The position numbers were made by a program, and so were the translations under genes. The notes below the pieces were generated by a model, which searched no databases, was not told where the DNA came from, and worked only from the letters and a program-made list of their open reading frames with translations. Below, piece after piece: positions 48,538 through 57,842 of a stretch of DNA of 64,000 nt. Positions within the stretch are counted from its first letter, which is position 1. Each line of letters opens with the position of its first letter. The stretch comes from CAVUCH01 sp963763095 (GTDB lineage: Bacteria > Acidobacteriota > Vicinamibacteria > Vicinamibacterales > JAENWD01), in NCBI GenBank assembly GCA_963763095.1, contig CAVXNR010000020.1:1-64000 (forward strand), in the 5' to 3' direction.

Positions 48538-49246
48538 CGCGGCACTCGTCCACGCCGATGCCCACGGGCACGTCCGGCTGCAGCATCACTTCGACACGCT
48601 CGGCCAGCAGAAGGCGGCGGCCAGCCTGGGCATGTGGGTGTTCATCGCGCAGGAGATCATGTTCTTCGGCGGGATGTTCACCGCCTACATGATCTACCGC
48701 CTCTGGTTCTATGCCGGGTACACGGCCGCCAGCCGGGAGCTCGACCTGATTCTCGGCGGCATCAACACGGCCGTGCTGATCGCGTCCTCGCTCACCGTGG
48801 CGCTGGCCGTGAACGCGGCGCACGAGGGGAAACAGCGGCAGATTCTCTGGTACCTCGGCGGGACGCTCCTGCTTGGCCTGGTGTTCCTCGGAATCAAGTA
48901 CGTCGAGTACCAGTCGAAGTTCCAGCTGCACCACGCGCATCACGCAAACGCGATGGTCAGGCTGTTCCCGATGCAGGGCTGGTTCCATGTGGACGGCGAG
49001 CTCGCGCCCGTGGCGAACGAGATGCGCATGTTCATGATCCTCTACTTCGCGCTGACCGGCATGCACGCGCTGCACATGATCATCGGGATCGTGCTGCTGC
49101 TCGTGATCATGAACATGGCCCGAAAGGGCGCGTTCACGCCTCGCTGGTACACGCCGGTCGAGATGTTCGGCCTCTACTGGCACTTCGTGGACATCGTCTG
49201 GATCTTCCTGTTCCCGCTCCTGTATCTCGTCAATCGGCACCACTGA
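48530..49246 (+). CDS. ctaE: Cytochrome c oxidase subunit III
   Basis: 238 aa. Five or more helices; LGMWVFIAQEIMFFGGMFTA at the start of the membrane part, KYVEYQSKF, ALTGMHALHMIIG and YWHFVDIVWIFLFPLLYL are subunit III motifs. Starts with TTG 48530, GGAGG with a 6-nt spacer, overlapping ctaD by 8 bp. Confidence 0.9.
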
Positions 49247-49249
49247 GCC

Positions 49250-49588
49250 ATGTCGTCATACGAATTCGTCGAACACGAGGAATACGAAGAGCACGTCGTC
49301 CCCAAGAGCGTCTACCTGACGATCTTCGGTGCGCTGATGGTGCTGACGTTGGTCACGGTGGTGGTCGCCTTTGTCGATCTGGGCAACCTGAACGTTATGG
49401 TGGCCATGACGGTGGCGGTGATCAAGGCCAGCCTCGTCGTGCTGTTCTTCATGCACGTCAAGTACGCGTCACGCACCACGAAGCTGGTGGTCATCGCCAG
49501 CATCGTGTGGCTCGGGTTCCTGTTCTTCATCACCCTGAGCGACTACGTGACGCGCGGCTGGCTCATGGCGCCGCCGATTGCTCCGTAA
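49250..49588 (+). CDS. ctaF: Cytochrome c oxidase subunit IV
   Basis: 112 aa, three helices (YLTIFGALMVLTLVTVVVAF; VMVAMTVAVIKASLVVLFF; LVVIASIVWLGFLFFITL). KASLVVLFFMHVKY is the family motif. Last gene of the first oxidase set, 3 bp after ctaE. Confidence 0.9.
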   Translation: MSSYEFVEHEEYEEHVVPKSVYLTIFGALMVLTLVTVVVAFVDLGNLNVMVAMTVAVIKASLVVLFFMHVKYASRTTKLVVIASIVWLGFLFFITLSDYVTRGWLMAPPIAP

Positions 49589-49724
49589 GGGCTGAAGGCT
49601 GAAGGGCTAAAGGCCAAAGGGCTGAGGCCCGAAAGGCTGAGGGCCAAGACCTAAGGCGCTCTGTATCGGCTCGTGCCCGTCCCCTTTAGCCTTTGGCCCT
49701 TAGCCTTTAGCCCTTAGGCCTTAC
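49589..49724. repeat. Inverted pair of 7-bp word arrays between convergent genes
   Basis: Left, from the ctaF stop to about 49644: GGGCTGA AGGCTGA, AGGGCTA AAGGCCA and further heptads. Right, 49683-49717: CCTTTAG CCTTTGG, CCCTTAG CCTTTAG, then CCCTTAG. A two-way terminator role is plausible. Confidence 0.7.
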
Positions 49725-50735
49725 GCCCACCCTTCCAGCTGCTCGAGCGCAATCTCGGTCATGGCGGCAATCCAGCGCGGCCGATCGTTGAGCCCGCCCA
49801 CGAGCTGCAGGGTCTCGCCGCCGGCCGCCCGGAACTGCTCGAGTCCGACGTGCCCGATCTCGTCAACCGTCTCCAGGCAGTCGGCAACGAAGCCTGGACA
49901 GATCACCATGGCGTGGCGAACACCGGTGCGTGCCAGTCCGACGAGGGTCTCGTCCGTGTACGGCTGCAGCCACGGCTCCCGGCCGGAGCGCGATTGATAG
50001 GAAGTGAGGTAGGTGCCTTTGTCCCATCCGGCACGCGCAGCCAGTGACTGCGCGGTTGCCTCGCAATGCGACGCGTACGGGTCGCCACGATCGATGAAGC
50101 GCTGCGGGAGACCGTGGAAGGACATGATGATTTGGTCAGGTGGCTGTGCCAGCGACGCGATCGCCTCACGAGCCGACTGGGCCAGCGCGTCGATATAGGC
50201 GGGATGGGTGTAGTACGGCGGGACGACCCTCAGTGCGGGCACGAACCGCAACATCGACAGCTGCCTGAACACCTCGTCGTAGGTCGATCCCGTCGTTGCG
50301 GCTGCGTACTGAGGGTATAGCGGAAAGAGCAGTAGCCTGTCCGCCCCCCAGCCGACCAGCTCCCGCACCGCCGACTGGATTGACGGGCTGCCATAGCGCA
50401 TGCCCAGTGCGACTTTGAATCGTTCCGGCTCGCGGCGAGTGAGCGCGGCTTCGAGCGCGCGCGCCTGCGATTGCGAGATGACGAGCAACGGCGATCCTTC
50501 GCGCGACCAGATTCGCCGGTAGAGCGCAGCCGAGCGGCGAGGCCGCCGCGGCAGGATGAGCAATCTCAGGTACGAACCACCAGAGCACCCGGTTGCTCTC
50601 GACAACGCGCGGGTCGCTCAGAAACTGTCGCAGGTATCGACGAAGCGCCGCCGGGGTTGGCGCATCCGGCGTGCCGAGCTGCGCGAGCAGCACGCCGATC
50701 CGGCGATCCCTGCTCTGCGACAGCGGCGCGTCCAC
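49721..50735 (-). CDS. hemH: Ferrochelatase (frameshifted)
   Basis: About 338 aa after joining. VLLAQLGTPDAPTPAALRRY starts the fold; GMRYGSPSIQ, FPLYPQYAAATTGS, IIMSFHGLPQRFI (catalytic His) and CLETVDEIG (conserved Glu) follow. An indel near 50560 breaks the N-terminal part. Inserts Fe into protoporphyrin IX or coproporphyrin III. GTG 50735 with AGGAAGG is preferred; ATG 50786 is possible. It would supply haem to the neighbouring cytochromes and oxidases. Confidence 0.9.
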
Positions 50736-50847
50736 ACCAGCCTTCCTGCGACAGACCGTGACAATCCGGGAGAGCTTTCCTATCATAGCTGGCGTGTCAC
50801 CGTCTTCGGTCGTCGTGACCGGCCCTGTCCGACGTGACACTTCGCTC

Positions 50848-50889
50848 GTTGACCGTCGACCGTTAACCGTTGACAGTTCACCCTTGACC
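50848..50889. repeat. Six tandem 7-bp words (GTTGACC-type)
   Basis: GTTGACC GTCGACC, GTTAACC GTTGACA, GTTCACC CTTGACC with exact 7-bp period, followed by CCTTAGCCCTTAG, the word of the array at 49589-49724. Lies between divergent hemH and hemY. Confidence 0.65.
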
Positions 50890-50918
50890 GTTGGTGGCTG
50901 CGCCTTAGCCCTTAGCCG

Positions 50919-50996
50919 ATGTTCCCTGACGGCCTGCTGCGGATCGCGAACGACCGGCTGCAGGCGGATCGTCCTTTCGTCTCGAGAGCCCTGTGA
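50919..50996 (+). CDS. Possible small ORF coupled to hemY (25 aa)
   Basis: ATG 50919 opens 25 codons ending RPFVSRAL, with the TGA overlapping the hemY GTG (GTGA). It could be a leader peptide or the remnant of a longer gene; there is no RBS. Low confidence. Confidence 0.25.
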   Translation: MFPDGLLRIANDRLQADRPFVSRAL

Positions 50997-52189
50997 GAAG
51001 CGTTACAGTCGTCGGGGGAGGCTTCTCCGGGCTTGCGACCGCGTACTATCTGTCGCGGGCAGGAATCCCCGTCGAGATCCTCGAGAAGAGCGATCGGCTC
51101 GGCGGACTCATCGCGACGCTCCAGACGCCCCACGGTCCCGTCGAGACCGCGGCGATCGGGATGCGGAACTTTGCCCGCGTCGACGCGGTGTGCCGCGACC
51201 TCGGGCTCGACATGCTCTGCTCGAACCGGTCGTTCAGCGGAGCTCGCTACATCTACCGCCAGCGACCCAGGCGGTGGCCATTGAACCCCGGGGAGTGGCT
51301 CGCGGTTGCCGCGCGGTTCGCGACGGCGACGGCGCGGGGCTCGCGCTTCCCTCGGCCGCTCGAGACCGTCGAACAATTTGGTGCGCGTGTGGTGGGACGT
51401 CGGGCGACCCGGTGGCTCCTCGGTCCAACCCTTCAGGGCATATACGCCGGCGATCCTGCGTGCCTGAGCGCCTCGCTCGTGTTTGGCGCGCGGGAGCGGC
51501 CCGCGCAACCTGCACGGAAGGGCCTGGTGTCACCTGCAGGCGGGATGCAGCAGCTGATCGACGCCCTCGAGTGGCGCCTGCGGACGCGCGACGTGAGCAT
51601 TCGCCTGAATACCCCAGCACGGCTGGATGGCTCGACGCCGGCCGTCATCTGCACATCGGCCCGCGATGCGGCGGAATGCCTCCGGGACGTTGCACCGGGC
51701 GCCAGCCAGGCGCTGTCGACGATTGACATGCTCCCCCTCGTCCGCATCACCGCCTTCTACCCCGATGAGGAGACGCATCAACGGGGACGCGGCATCCTTT
51801 TTCCGCCTGGTGGAGACATTCGCGCGCTCGGCGTGCTGTTCAACGCCAACATCTTTCCTCACCGCGGCGGGCAGTACTCGGAAAGTTGGATCTACGGAGG
51901 CGCGGCCGATCGCCACGTCGTGCATCTCTCCGACGACGATCTCGCCGCGGTGATGGATCGCGATCGGCAGTCGCTCTGCGGCCGATCCGTGCCGCCCGCC
52001 GCGCGGTTGGTGCACCGTTGGCGCGCGGCGCTGCCGCACTATGACGTGCAGCTCGAATCGGTGCGGGCAAGCGGCTTCGACCTGCCGAAGGGTGTCTTCC
52101 TCGTGGGGAACTACGTGGGAGGCATCGGCGTGACCATGCTGCTCGAGCAGGCCGCTGCCGTGGCCACCCGGGTGAGCGAGATGGCGTAA
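50993..52189 (+). CDS. hemY: Protoporphyrinogen/coproporphyrinogen oxidase (HemY-type)
   Basis: 398 aa FAD flavoprotein. SVTVVGGGFSGLATAYYLS is the FAD-binding motif, EILEKSDRLGGLI follows, ARYIYRQRPRRWPLNP is a HemY-type segment, and FLVGNYVGGIGVTM is the C-terminal FAD contact. Oxidises protoporphyrinogen IX (or coproporphyrinogen III). It begins with GTG 50993 and is divergent from hemH, which catalyses the metal insertion step. Confidence 0.85.
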   Translation: MRSVTVVGGGFSGLATAYYLSRAGIPVEILEKSDRLGGLIATLQTPHGPVETAAIGMRNFARVDAVCRDLGLDMLCSNRSFSGARYIYRQRPRRWPLNPGEWLAVAARFATATARGSRFPRPLETVEQFGARVVGRRATRWLLGPTLQGIYAGDPACLSASLVFGARERPAQPARKGLVSPAGGMQQLIDALEWRLRTRDVSIRLNTPARLDGSTPAVICTSARDAAECLRDVAPGASQALSTIDMLPLVRITAFYPDEETHQRGRGILFPPGGDIRALGVLFNANIFPHRGGQYSESWIYGGAADRHVVHLSDDDLAAVMDRDRQSLCGRSVPPAARLVHRWRAALPHYDVQLESVRASGFDLPKGVFLVGNYVGGIGVTMLLEQAAAVATRVSEMA

Positions 52190-52275
52190 TCGGGTGAGGC
52201 AGCCCACACTCGCCTGATGGCGCCAGGTTTCGGCTCTCGAGAGTTCTTGTCCAGTGCGCGGGAGGAGGAAGCTCG

Positions 52276-53481
52276 ATGTTCAGTCGCCCCGATCCTGATG
52301 TCCTGGTCGTCGGCGCCGGTCCGGTCGGTCTCGTCGCAGCCTTGTTTCTGCAGCAGTACGGGGTCCGCGTGGAGATCGTCGACGTCAGCCAGCGGACGAC
52401 CCAACACAGTTACGCCCTCGCGCTCCATCCGCGCACGCTCCGGATTCTCGACGAGGCAGGACTCGCCGAAGGGCTGATCCGCGCGGGGCGGAAGGTGACG
52501 AAGGTCGCTTACTACGAAGGACGGGAGAGGCGCGCCGAGATCGACTATTCGGCCCTCGCGTCCAAACATCCGTATCTCCTCGTCACCCGCCAAAGCATGC
52601 TGGAAAGGGCCGCCGAGCAGGCGCTCCGCCGGCAGAAGCTCAAGGTCCTCTGGGGACACCGGCTCCAGGCCCTCACCGTGGACGGCGCGACCATCCGGGC
52701 GGAGGTCGCGAAGCTCGACCCGGTCGCGACCGGCTATCCCGTCGCGCGAAGTGAGTGGGTCGTCGCGCGAAGCGAGACGATCAGCCCCGCCTATGTAATC
52801 GGCGCCGACGGGTACGACTCGGCCGTGAGGCGCATGTCCGGCATCGAGATGGCCGAGCACGGCGCGGCGCAAGTCTTCTCCGTCTACGAAATCGAGGCGA
52901 CGGGGGAGCTTCCCGCCGAGGTGCGCGTCAATCTCGATCCGGACCTGACGAGCGTCTACTGGCCTCTCGAGGAGGGGCGATGCCGCTGGGGATTCGAGAT
53001 CCAGGACGCCTCCGGACACGACGCATCGATGGAGCGGCTCGAACAGCTGATCGCCGCGAGGGCTCCCTGGTGCACGGCACGGCCCACTCAGATTTACTGG
53101 TCGACGCTCGGCCTGTTCGAGCGGCGTCTGGCGCGATCGTTCGGGAAAGGAGACGTCTGGCTCGCAGGGGATGCCGCCCACCTGGCGGCTCCCGTCGGCG
53201 TGCACAGCATGAATTCGGGCCTGGTGGAAGCGCGCGAGCTGGCTGCGCGCATCTCGAGGATCCGGAGCGCGGGGGCAGCGCCGTCGCTTCTCCAGGAGTT
53301 CGGGACCGAGACGCACGAGGCGTGGCAATGGCTACTCGACGCCGGGCGGGCGGTCCGCGCGCTTCCGGGGGCAGCCCCGTGGGTCCGGCAGACGGCGCCG
53401 AGGATTCTCGCCTGCCTTCCTGCCTCCGGAGACGACGTCGAACCGCTGCTCCAGCAGATCGGCCTCACGGCCGCGCCGTGA
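52276..53481 (+). CDS. FAD-dependent monooxygenase (PHBH/UbiH-like)
   Basis: 401 aa. VLVVGAGPVGLVAALFL is the GxGxxG site, YVIGADGYDSAVRR the second FAD/NADPH motif (DG), and VWLAGDAAHLAAPVG the third (GD). These three motifs define class A flavin monooxygenases that hydroxylate aromatic rings. ATG 52276 has GGAGGAGG upstream. Nothing near it shows the substrate; a quinone-ring hydroxylation role is possible but unproven. Confidence 0.8.
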   Translation: MFSRPDPDVLVVGAGPVGLVAALFLQQYGVRVEIVDVSQRTTQHSYALALHPRTLRILDEAGLAEGLIRAGRKVTKVAYYEGRERRAEIDYSALASKHPYLLVTRQSMLERAAEQALRRQKLKVLWGHRLQALTVDGATIRAEVAKLDPVATGYPVARSEWVVARSETISPAYVIGADGYDSAVRRMSGIEMAEHGAAQVFSVYEIEATGELPAEVRVNLDPDLTSVYWPLEEGRCRWGFEIQDASGHDASMERLEQLIAARAPWCTARPTQIYWSTLGLFERRLARSFGKGDVWLAGDAAHLAAPVGVHSMNSGLVEARELAARISRIRSAGAAPSLLQEFGTETHEAWQWLLDAGRAVRALPGAAPWVRQTAPRILACLPASGDDVEPLLQQIGLTAAP

Positions 53482-53642
53482 GGGTGCGACGCCGGTCTCC
53501 GGCCTGCCCTCGCCGCTGAGTGTTCGGCGAGGTCTCGCCGGAGCGCGCGTGACGAGCGAGCGCACGAAGGCCGGCCGCTTGACTCCCGCGATACACGATG
53601 ATAGAAACGCCGCGCGAGAAAACTCGACGGCGGGGAACAGGC

Positions 53643-55108
53643 TTGGCCCAAACGGAAGCAGAATTGCTCGACACGCCTGTCGCGGGTGATCCCCCCTGAT
53701 CCTGCGCTCGCCGGACTTCCACTCAATCACCGACGCCGTCGCGGAGCCGCTCGAGCGGCCGACACCGATCGGCTGGTGGCTGTTCTTCATCCCGTCCCTC
53801 GCGCTGCTCAGCCTGCTCGGCGTGGCGGTCTCCTGGCTGTTCTGGGAGGGGATTGGCGTCTGGGGCCTCAACGTCCCCGTCGGCTGGGCGTGGGACATCA
53901 CGAACTTCGTGTTCTGGGTCGGGATAGGGCACGCCGGCACGCTCATCTCGGCGATCCTGTTCCTCTTCCGCCAGAAATGGCGCACCTCGATCAACCGCGC
54001 CGCGGAGGCGATGACCATCTTCGCGGTCATGTGCGCCATGACGTTCCCGGGGATCCACGTGGGACGCGTCTGGGTCGCCTACTGGATGTTCCCGCTCCCG
54101 AACCAGATGGGCGTCTGGCCCAACTTCAGGAGCCCTCTGCTGTGGGACGTCTTCGCGGTCAGCATCTACGGAACCGTGTCGATCCTGTTCTGGTACGTCG
54201 GCCTGATCCCGGACCTGGCGACGATGCGCGATCGGTCGAAAACGCGCACGCGGAAGATCGCCTACGGTATCTTCGCTCTCGGGTGGCGGGGCTCCGTGCG
54301 GCAATGGCATCACTACGAAACCGCCTACCTCATTCTCGCGGCCCTCGCGACGCCGCTCGTCCTGTCGGTTCATTCGATCGTCTCGATGGATTTCGCCGTA
54401 TCCCTCCTCCCGGGATGGCATACGACCGTCTTCCCGCCCTACTTCGTCGCGGGCGCGATCTTCTCCGGCTTCGCCATGGTGCTGACGCTCATGGTGATCT
54501 GCCGCACGGCGTTCCGTCTCGAGCACATCATCACGCTCCGGCACTTCGACTACATGGCGAAGATCATGCTCGTGACCGGGACGATGGTCGGCTACGCCTA
54601 TGCCACGGAGTTCTACACCGCCTGGTACAGCGGCAACCCCTACGAGCTCTTCACGTTCCTGAACCGCGCGCTCGGACCGTACGCCTGGGCCTACTGGATC
54701 ATGGTCAGCTGCAACGTGATCAGCCCCCAGATTTTCTGGTCGAAGAAGGCGCGCACGAGCATACCGGTCCTGTTCGTTGTGTCGATCGTCATCAACATCG
54801 GCATGTGGTTCGAGCGGTTCGTGATCATCGTGACGTCGCTGCATCGTGACTTCCTCCCGTCAGCGTGGGGCTACTTCACGCCGACGATCTGGGACGTGGC
54901 GTGCCTGCTCGGAAGCTTCGGGCTCTTCTTCACGATGTTCTGCCTGTTCGTGCGCTTTCTTCCGATGGTGGCAACGGCGGAGGTCAAGACGGTTCTGCCG
55001 CAGGCCGACCCGCATTGGCAGCCCGGTCCCGAACGCGAGGTCAAGGACCACCGGGCCGCGTCGGTGCCCCATGTCGCGCCGGAGCCGGCTCCGGGAGGAA
55101 CCTCTTGA
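53643..55108 (+). CDS. actC: Second ActC-like NrfD/PsrC membrane subunit (frameshifted at start)
   Basis: About 488 aa. VNVPVGWAW-type motif is present as LNVPVGWAWDITNFVFWVGI; HAGTLISAILFLFRQKW, FRSPLLWDVFAV and DFAVSLLPGWHTTVFPPYFV match the first ActC closely. The N-terminus is read as TTG 53643 (AQTEAELLDTPVAGD), with one indel in the run of six C at 53691-53696; without it the frame opens at 53690. A longer, His-rich C-terminal tail follows. No actA, actB or actE accompanies it. Confidence 0.8.
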
Positions 55109-55665
55109 TGCCGCTCCTCTTCTCGCGGCTCCCGAACGGGCCCCACTACGGCATCCTCGCCGAATTCGCGACGCCGGCGGACCTCTATCACGCGTGCGAG
55201 CGCGTGCGTGATGCGGGCTTCACCCGGTGGGATGCCCACACCCCGTTTCCCGTCCACGGCCTCGAGGGCGCGATGGGACTCCGGCGCTCGCCGCTTCCCT
55301 GGTTCGTTCTCGGCATGGCGCTGATGGGGGCCGCGCTCGGATTCCTCCTGCAGTGGTGGGTTCACGCCGTCGCCTACCCGCTCGTGATCAGCGGCAAACC
55401 GTACGTCGCCTGGCCCGCCTACATTCCGATCACGTTCGAGGTCTCAATCCTCTTCGGCGCGCTTGGCGCGGTCCTCGGCATGCTCGGCCTGAACCAGCTG
55501 CCCATGCATCACCATCCGCTCTTCCGGTCCAGGGTCTTCGAGCGGGTGACCGACGACGCCTTCTTCATCTCCATCGAATCGTGGGATCCCCGGTTCGATC
55601 CGTCAGCGACGGGGAAGCTGCTGGAGTCCCTGGGCGCGCGTAGCGTGGAACTCCTGGACTCCTGA
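55108..55665 (+). CDS. actD: Second ActD-like subunit (DUF3341)
   Basis: 185 aa. YGILAEFATPADLYHACERV and HTPFPVHGLEGAMGL correspond to the soluble domain, followed by two helices (FVLGMALMGAALGFLLQWW; EVSILFGALGAVLGMLGLN). The ATG overlaps the previous stop and the stop overlaps the next ATG, so translation is coupled in C-D-F order. Confidence 0.9.
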   Translation: MPLLFSRLPNGPHYGILAEFATPADLYHACERVRDAGFTRWDAHTPFPVHGLEGAMGLRRSPLPWFVLGMALMGAALGFLLQWWVHAVAYPLVISGKPYVAWPAYIPITFEVSILFGALGAVLGMLGLNQLPMHHHPLFRSRVFERVTDDAFFISIESWDPRFDPSATGKLLESLGARSVELLDS

Positions 55666-56879
55666 TGATCCCCGCACGCGATCGCGTAGCGCTGCGGCCC
55701 GAGCAGGTCACAATCCCGCTGGGGCACGCGTGGAACCGCCTTCCGGTCATGGGCGCGGTCGGCGCCCTGCTGGGTGCTGCGGCCTGCGCGATTCTGGGCG
55801 CGGCGAATCCGAAGCAATTCTTCTTCTCGTGGCTCGTGGCCTTGCTGTTCTTTCTGAGCCTGGCCCTTGGCGGCCTCTTTTTCGTGCTGATCCAGTACGC
55901 GGCCCAGGGTGAATGGGGAATCGTGCTGCGACGGATTGGGGAGACGATCTTCGCAACGCTTCCCGTGATGGCGGCCCTCTTCCTGCCGGTGTTGCTCGGG
56001 CTGCACGATCTGTACTTGTGGACGGTTCCCGGGGCAGCTGATCACGATGCGCTGCTTCGCTGGAAGGCGCCATACCTCAACGTGCCGTTCTTCCTCGTGC
56101 GGGCGGCGCTCTACTTCGGAATCTGGTCCTTCATGGCCCTCCTCTACTATCGCGGCTCGCGCGGTCAGGACGCGACCGGGGATCCCAGGGTGTCGGCCCG
56201 TCTGCGCCGCCTTGCCGGGCCCGCCCTCATCGTCCTCGCGCTGACGCAGACCTTCGCCTCGTTCGACTGGATCATGTCGCTCACGCCGCACTGGTACTCG
56301 ACCATGTTCGGCGTCTACTTCTTCGCGGGTTCCTTCGTGGGGTTCATCGCGCTTCTCTCCGTCGTCGTGGTGGCGATGCGCCAGGCGGAGCTGCTGAACA
56401 CGATCATCAGCGCCGAGCACCTGCACGACATTGGCAAGCTCCTGTTCGCATTTACCGCGTTCTGGGCCTATATCGCGTTCTCCCAGTTCTTCCTCATGTG
56501 GTATGCGAACCTCCCCGAGGAGACGGTCTGGTTCAAGGCTCGAATGGAGGGGTCCTGGATGCAGGCCTCGCTCTTCCTCATGGCCGGGCATTTCGTGGCT
56601 CCGTTCTTCTACTTGATGGGGCGAACGGTCAAACGGAAGGGAGCGACCCTGGCGGCCGGGGGAGCGTGGATCCTGGCCATGCACTTCGTCGATCTCTACT
56701 GGCAGATCATGCCGACGCTCCACCCCGAAGGGATTCGTCCGTCAGCTCTGGACGTGGCCGCGCTCGTGACCGTCGGCGGGTGCTTCGTGGCGGCGGCGAG
56801 CTGGCTCTTGCGACGGCAGGCGCTCGTTCCGCTGCGCGACCCGAGGCTCGCCGAATCGCTCGCCTTCGAGAACGTCTGA
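55665..56879 (+). CDS. actF: Second ActF-like membrane subunit
   Basis: 404 aa, about ten helices. YAAQGEWGIVLRRIGETI, APYLNVPFFLVRAALYF, ASFDWIMSLTPHWYSTMFG and SQFFLMWYANLPEE parallel the first ActF. It is the last gene of the incomplete ACIII set and is followed after 213 bp by the cupredoxin gene; that gap shows nothing notable. Confidence 0.9.
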   Translation: MIPARDRVALRPEQVTIPLGHAWNRLPVMGAVGALLGAAACAILGAANPKQFFFSWLVALLFFLSLALGGLFFVLIQYAAQGEWGIVLRRIGETIFATLPVMAALFLPVLLGLHDLYLWTVPGAADHDALLRWKAPYLNVPFFLVRAALYFGIWSFMALLYYRGSRGQDATGDPRVSARLRRLAGPALIVLALTQTFASFDWIMSLTPHWYSTMFGVYFFAGSFVGFIALLSVVVVAMRQAELLNTIISAEHLHDIGKLLFAFTAFWAYIAFSQFFLMWYANLPEETVWFKARMEGSWMQASLFLMAGHFVAPFFYLMGRTVKRKGATLAAGGAWILAMHFVDLYWQIMPTLHPEGIRPSALDVAALVTVGGCFVAAASWLLRRQALVPLRDPRLAESLAFENV

Positions 56880-57092
56880 CGGCGGTTCGCGGGGCTGCCG
56901 TGCGAAGCGCGGCCGGTCCCGGCGCGACGGCGAACCTGTGCCGTTGGTGCGGTACCCGCGCCAGATTGTGGGAGGGTTGCGCAGGGGCTGGGCTAGGTGT
57001 ACACCTCGGCCCACTCCGCGATAGGCGGTCGGTCTGAACGCATCGTCGACGTGACGGCGGAGATGAGGATGGCGATGACCAAGGAGTCAAGC

Positions 57093-57822
57093 ATGCGCGG
57101 AACAGGGATCAGGGTGTGGCTGGCGGCTGTGGTGGTGGCGGTGTCCGTGTGGCCGGGAGTCGCCGGCGCCGCTTCGTCCATCAACGGAACCGTCACCTTC
57201 GACGGGAAAGCCCCCACGCTCAGGCCGCTCTCGATGGACGCGGACCCCGCATGCGCCAAGAAGCACTCGGGACCGGTGGCGAACGAGATGCTGGTCCTCG
57301 GGAGCGGCAACACCATGGGGAACATCATGGTGTGGGTCTCGAAGGGGCTTCCGGCCGGCAAGACCTGGCCCGTTCCCAAGACTCCGGTGGTGCTCGATCA
57401 GCAGGGCTGTCAGTACAAGCCGCACGTGATGGGGATCATGGTCGGTCAGACCTACCAGGATCCTCAACTCCGACGGCGTCCTCCACAATATCCATACGCT
57501 TCCCAAGATCAACCCGGCATTCAACCGGGGGATGCCGGCGACGCTCAAGGAGGCGACCACGACGTTCGCGAAGCCGGAAGAGGTCTTCCACATCAAGTGC
57601 GACGTCCATCCATGGATGAGCGCCTACATCGCCGTCTTCACCCATCCCTTCTTCTCGGTGACGAGCACGGACGGGAAGTTCGCGATCTCGGGCCTCGACC
57701 CGGGGACGTACGAGATTACCGCCTGGCACGAGAAGCTGGGGACGCAGACGGCTTCGATCACGGTTGGCGCCAGCGATACGAAGACCCAGAACATCAAGTT
57801 CGCCGTCCCCGCCGCGAAGTAG
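57093..57822 (+). CDS. Secreted cupredoxin with C-terminal Ig-like domain (frameshifted)
   Basis: About 243 aa. Signal peptide (VWLAAVVVAVSVWPGVAGA), then SSINGTVTFDGKAP and a cupredoxin fold with type-1 copper ligands: His in GVLHNIHTLP, and CDVHPWM supplying Cys, His and Met. FAISGLDPGTYEITAWHEKL at the end is a carboxypeptidase-regulatory-like domain. An indel near 57462 splits it before the first His. ATG 57093 has AAGGAG 6 nt upstream. Placed between ActF and an oxidase whose subunit II has no haem domain, it may be the electron carrier; this is inference. Confidence 0.75.
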
Positions 57823-57842
57823 CGATCCGGAGAAGAGGCCCA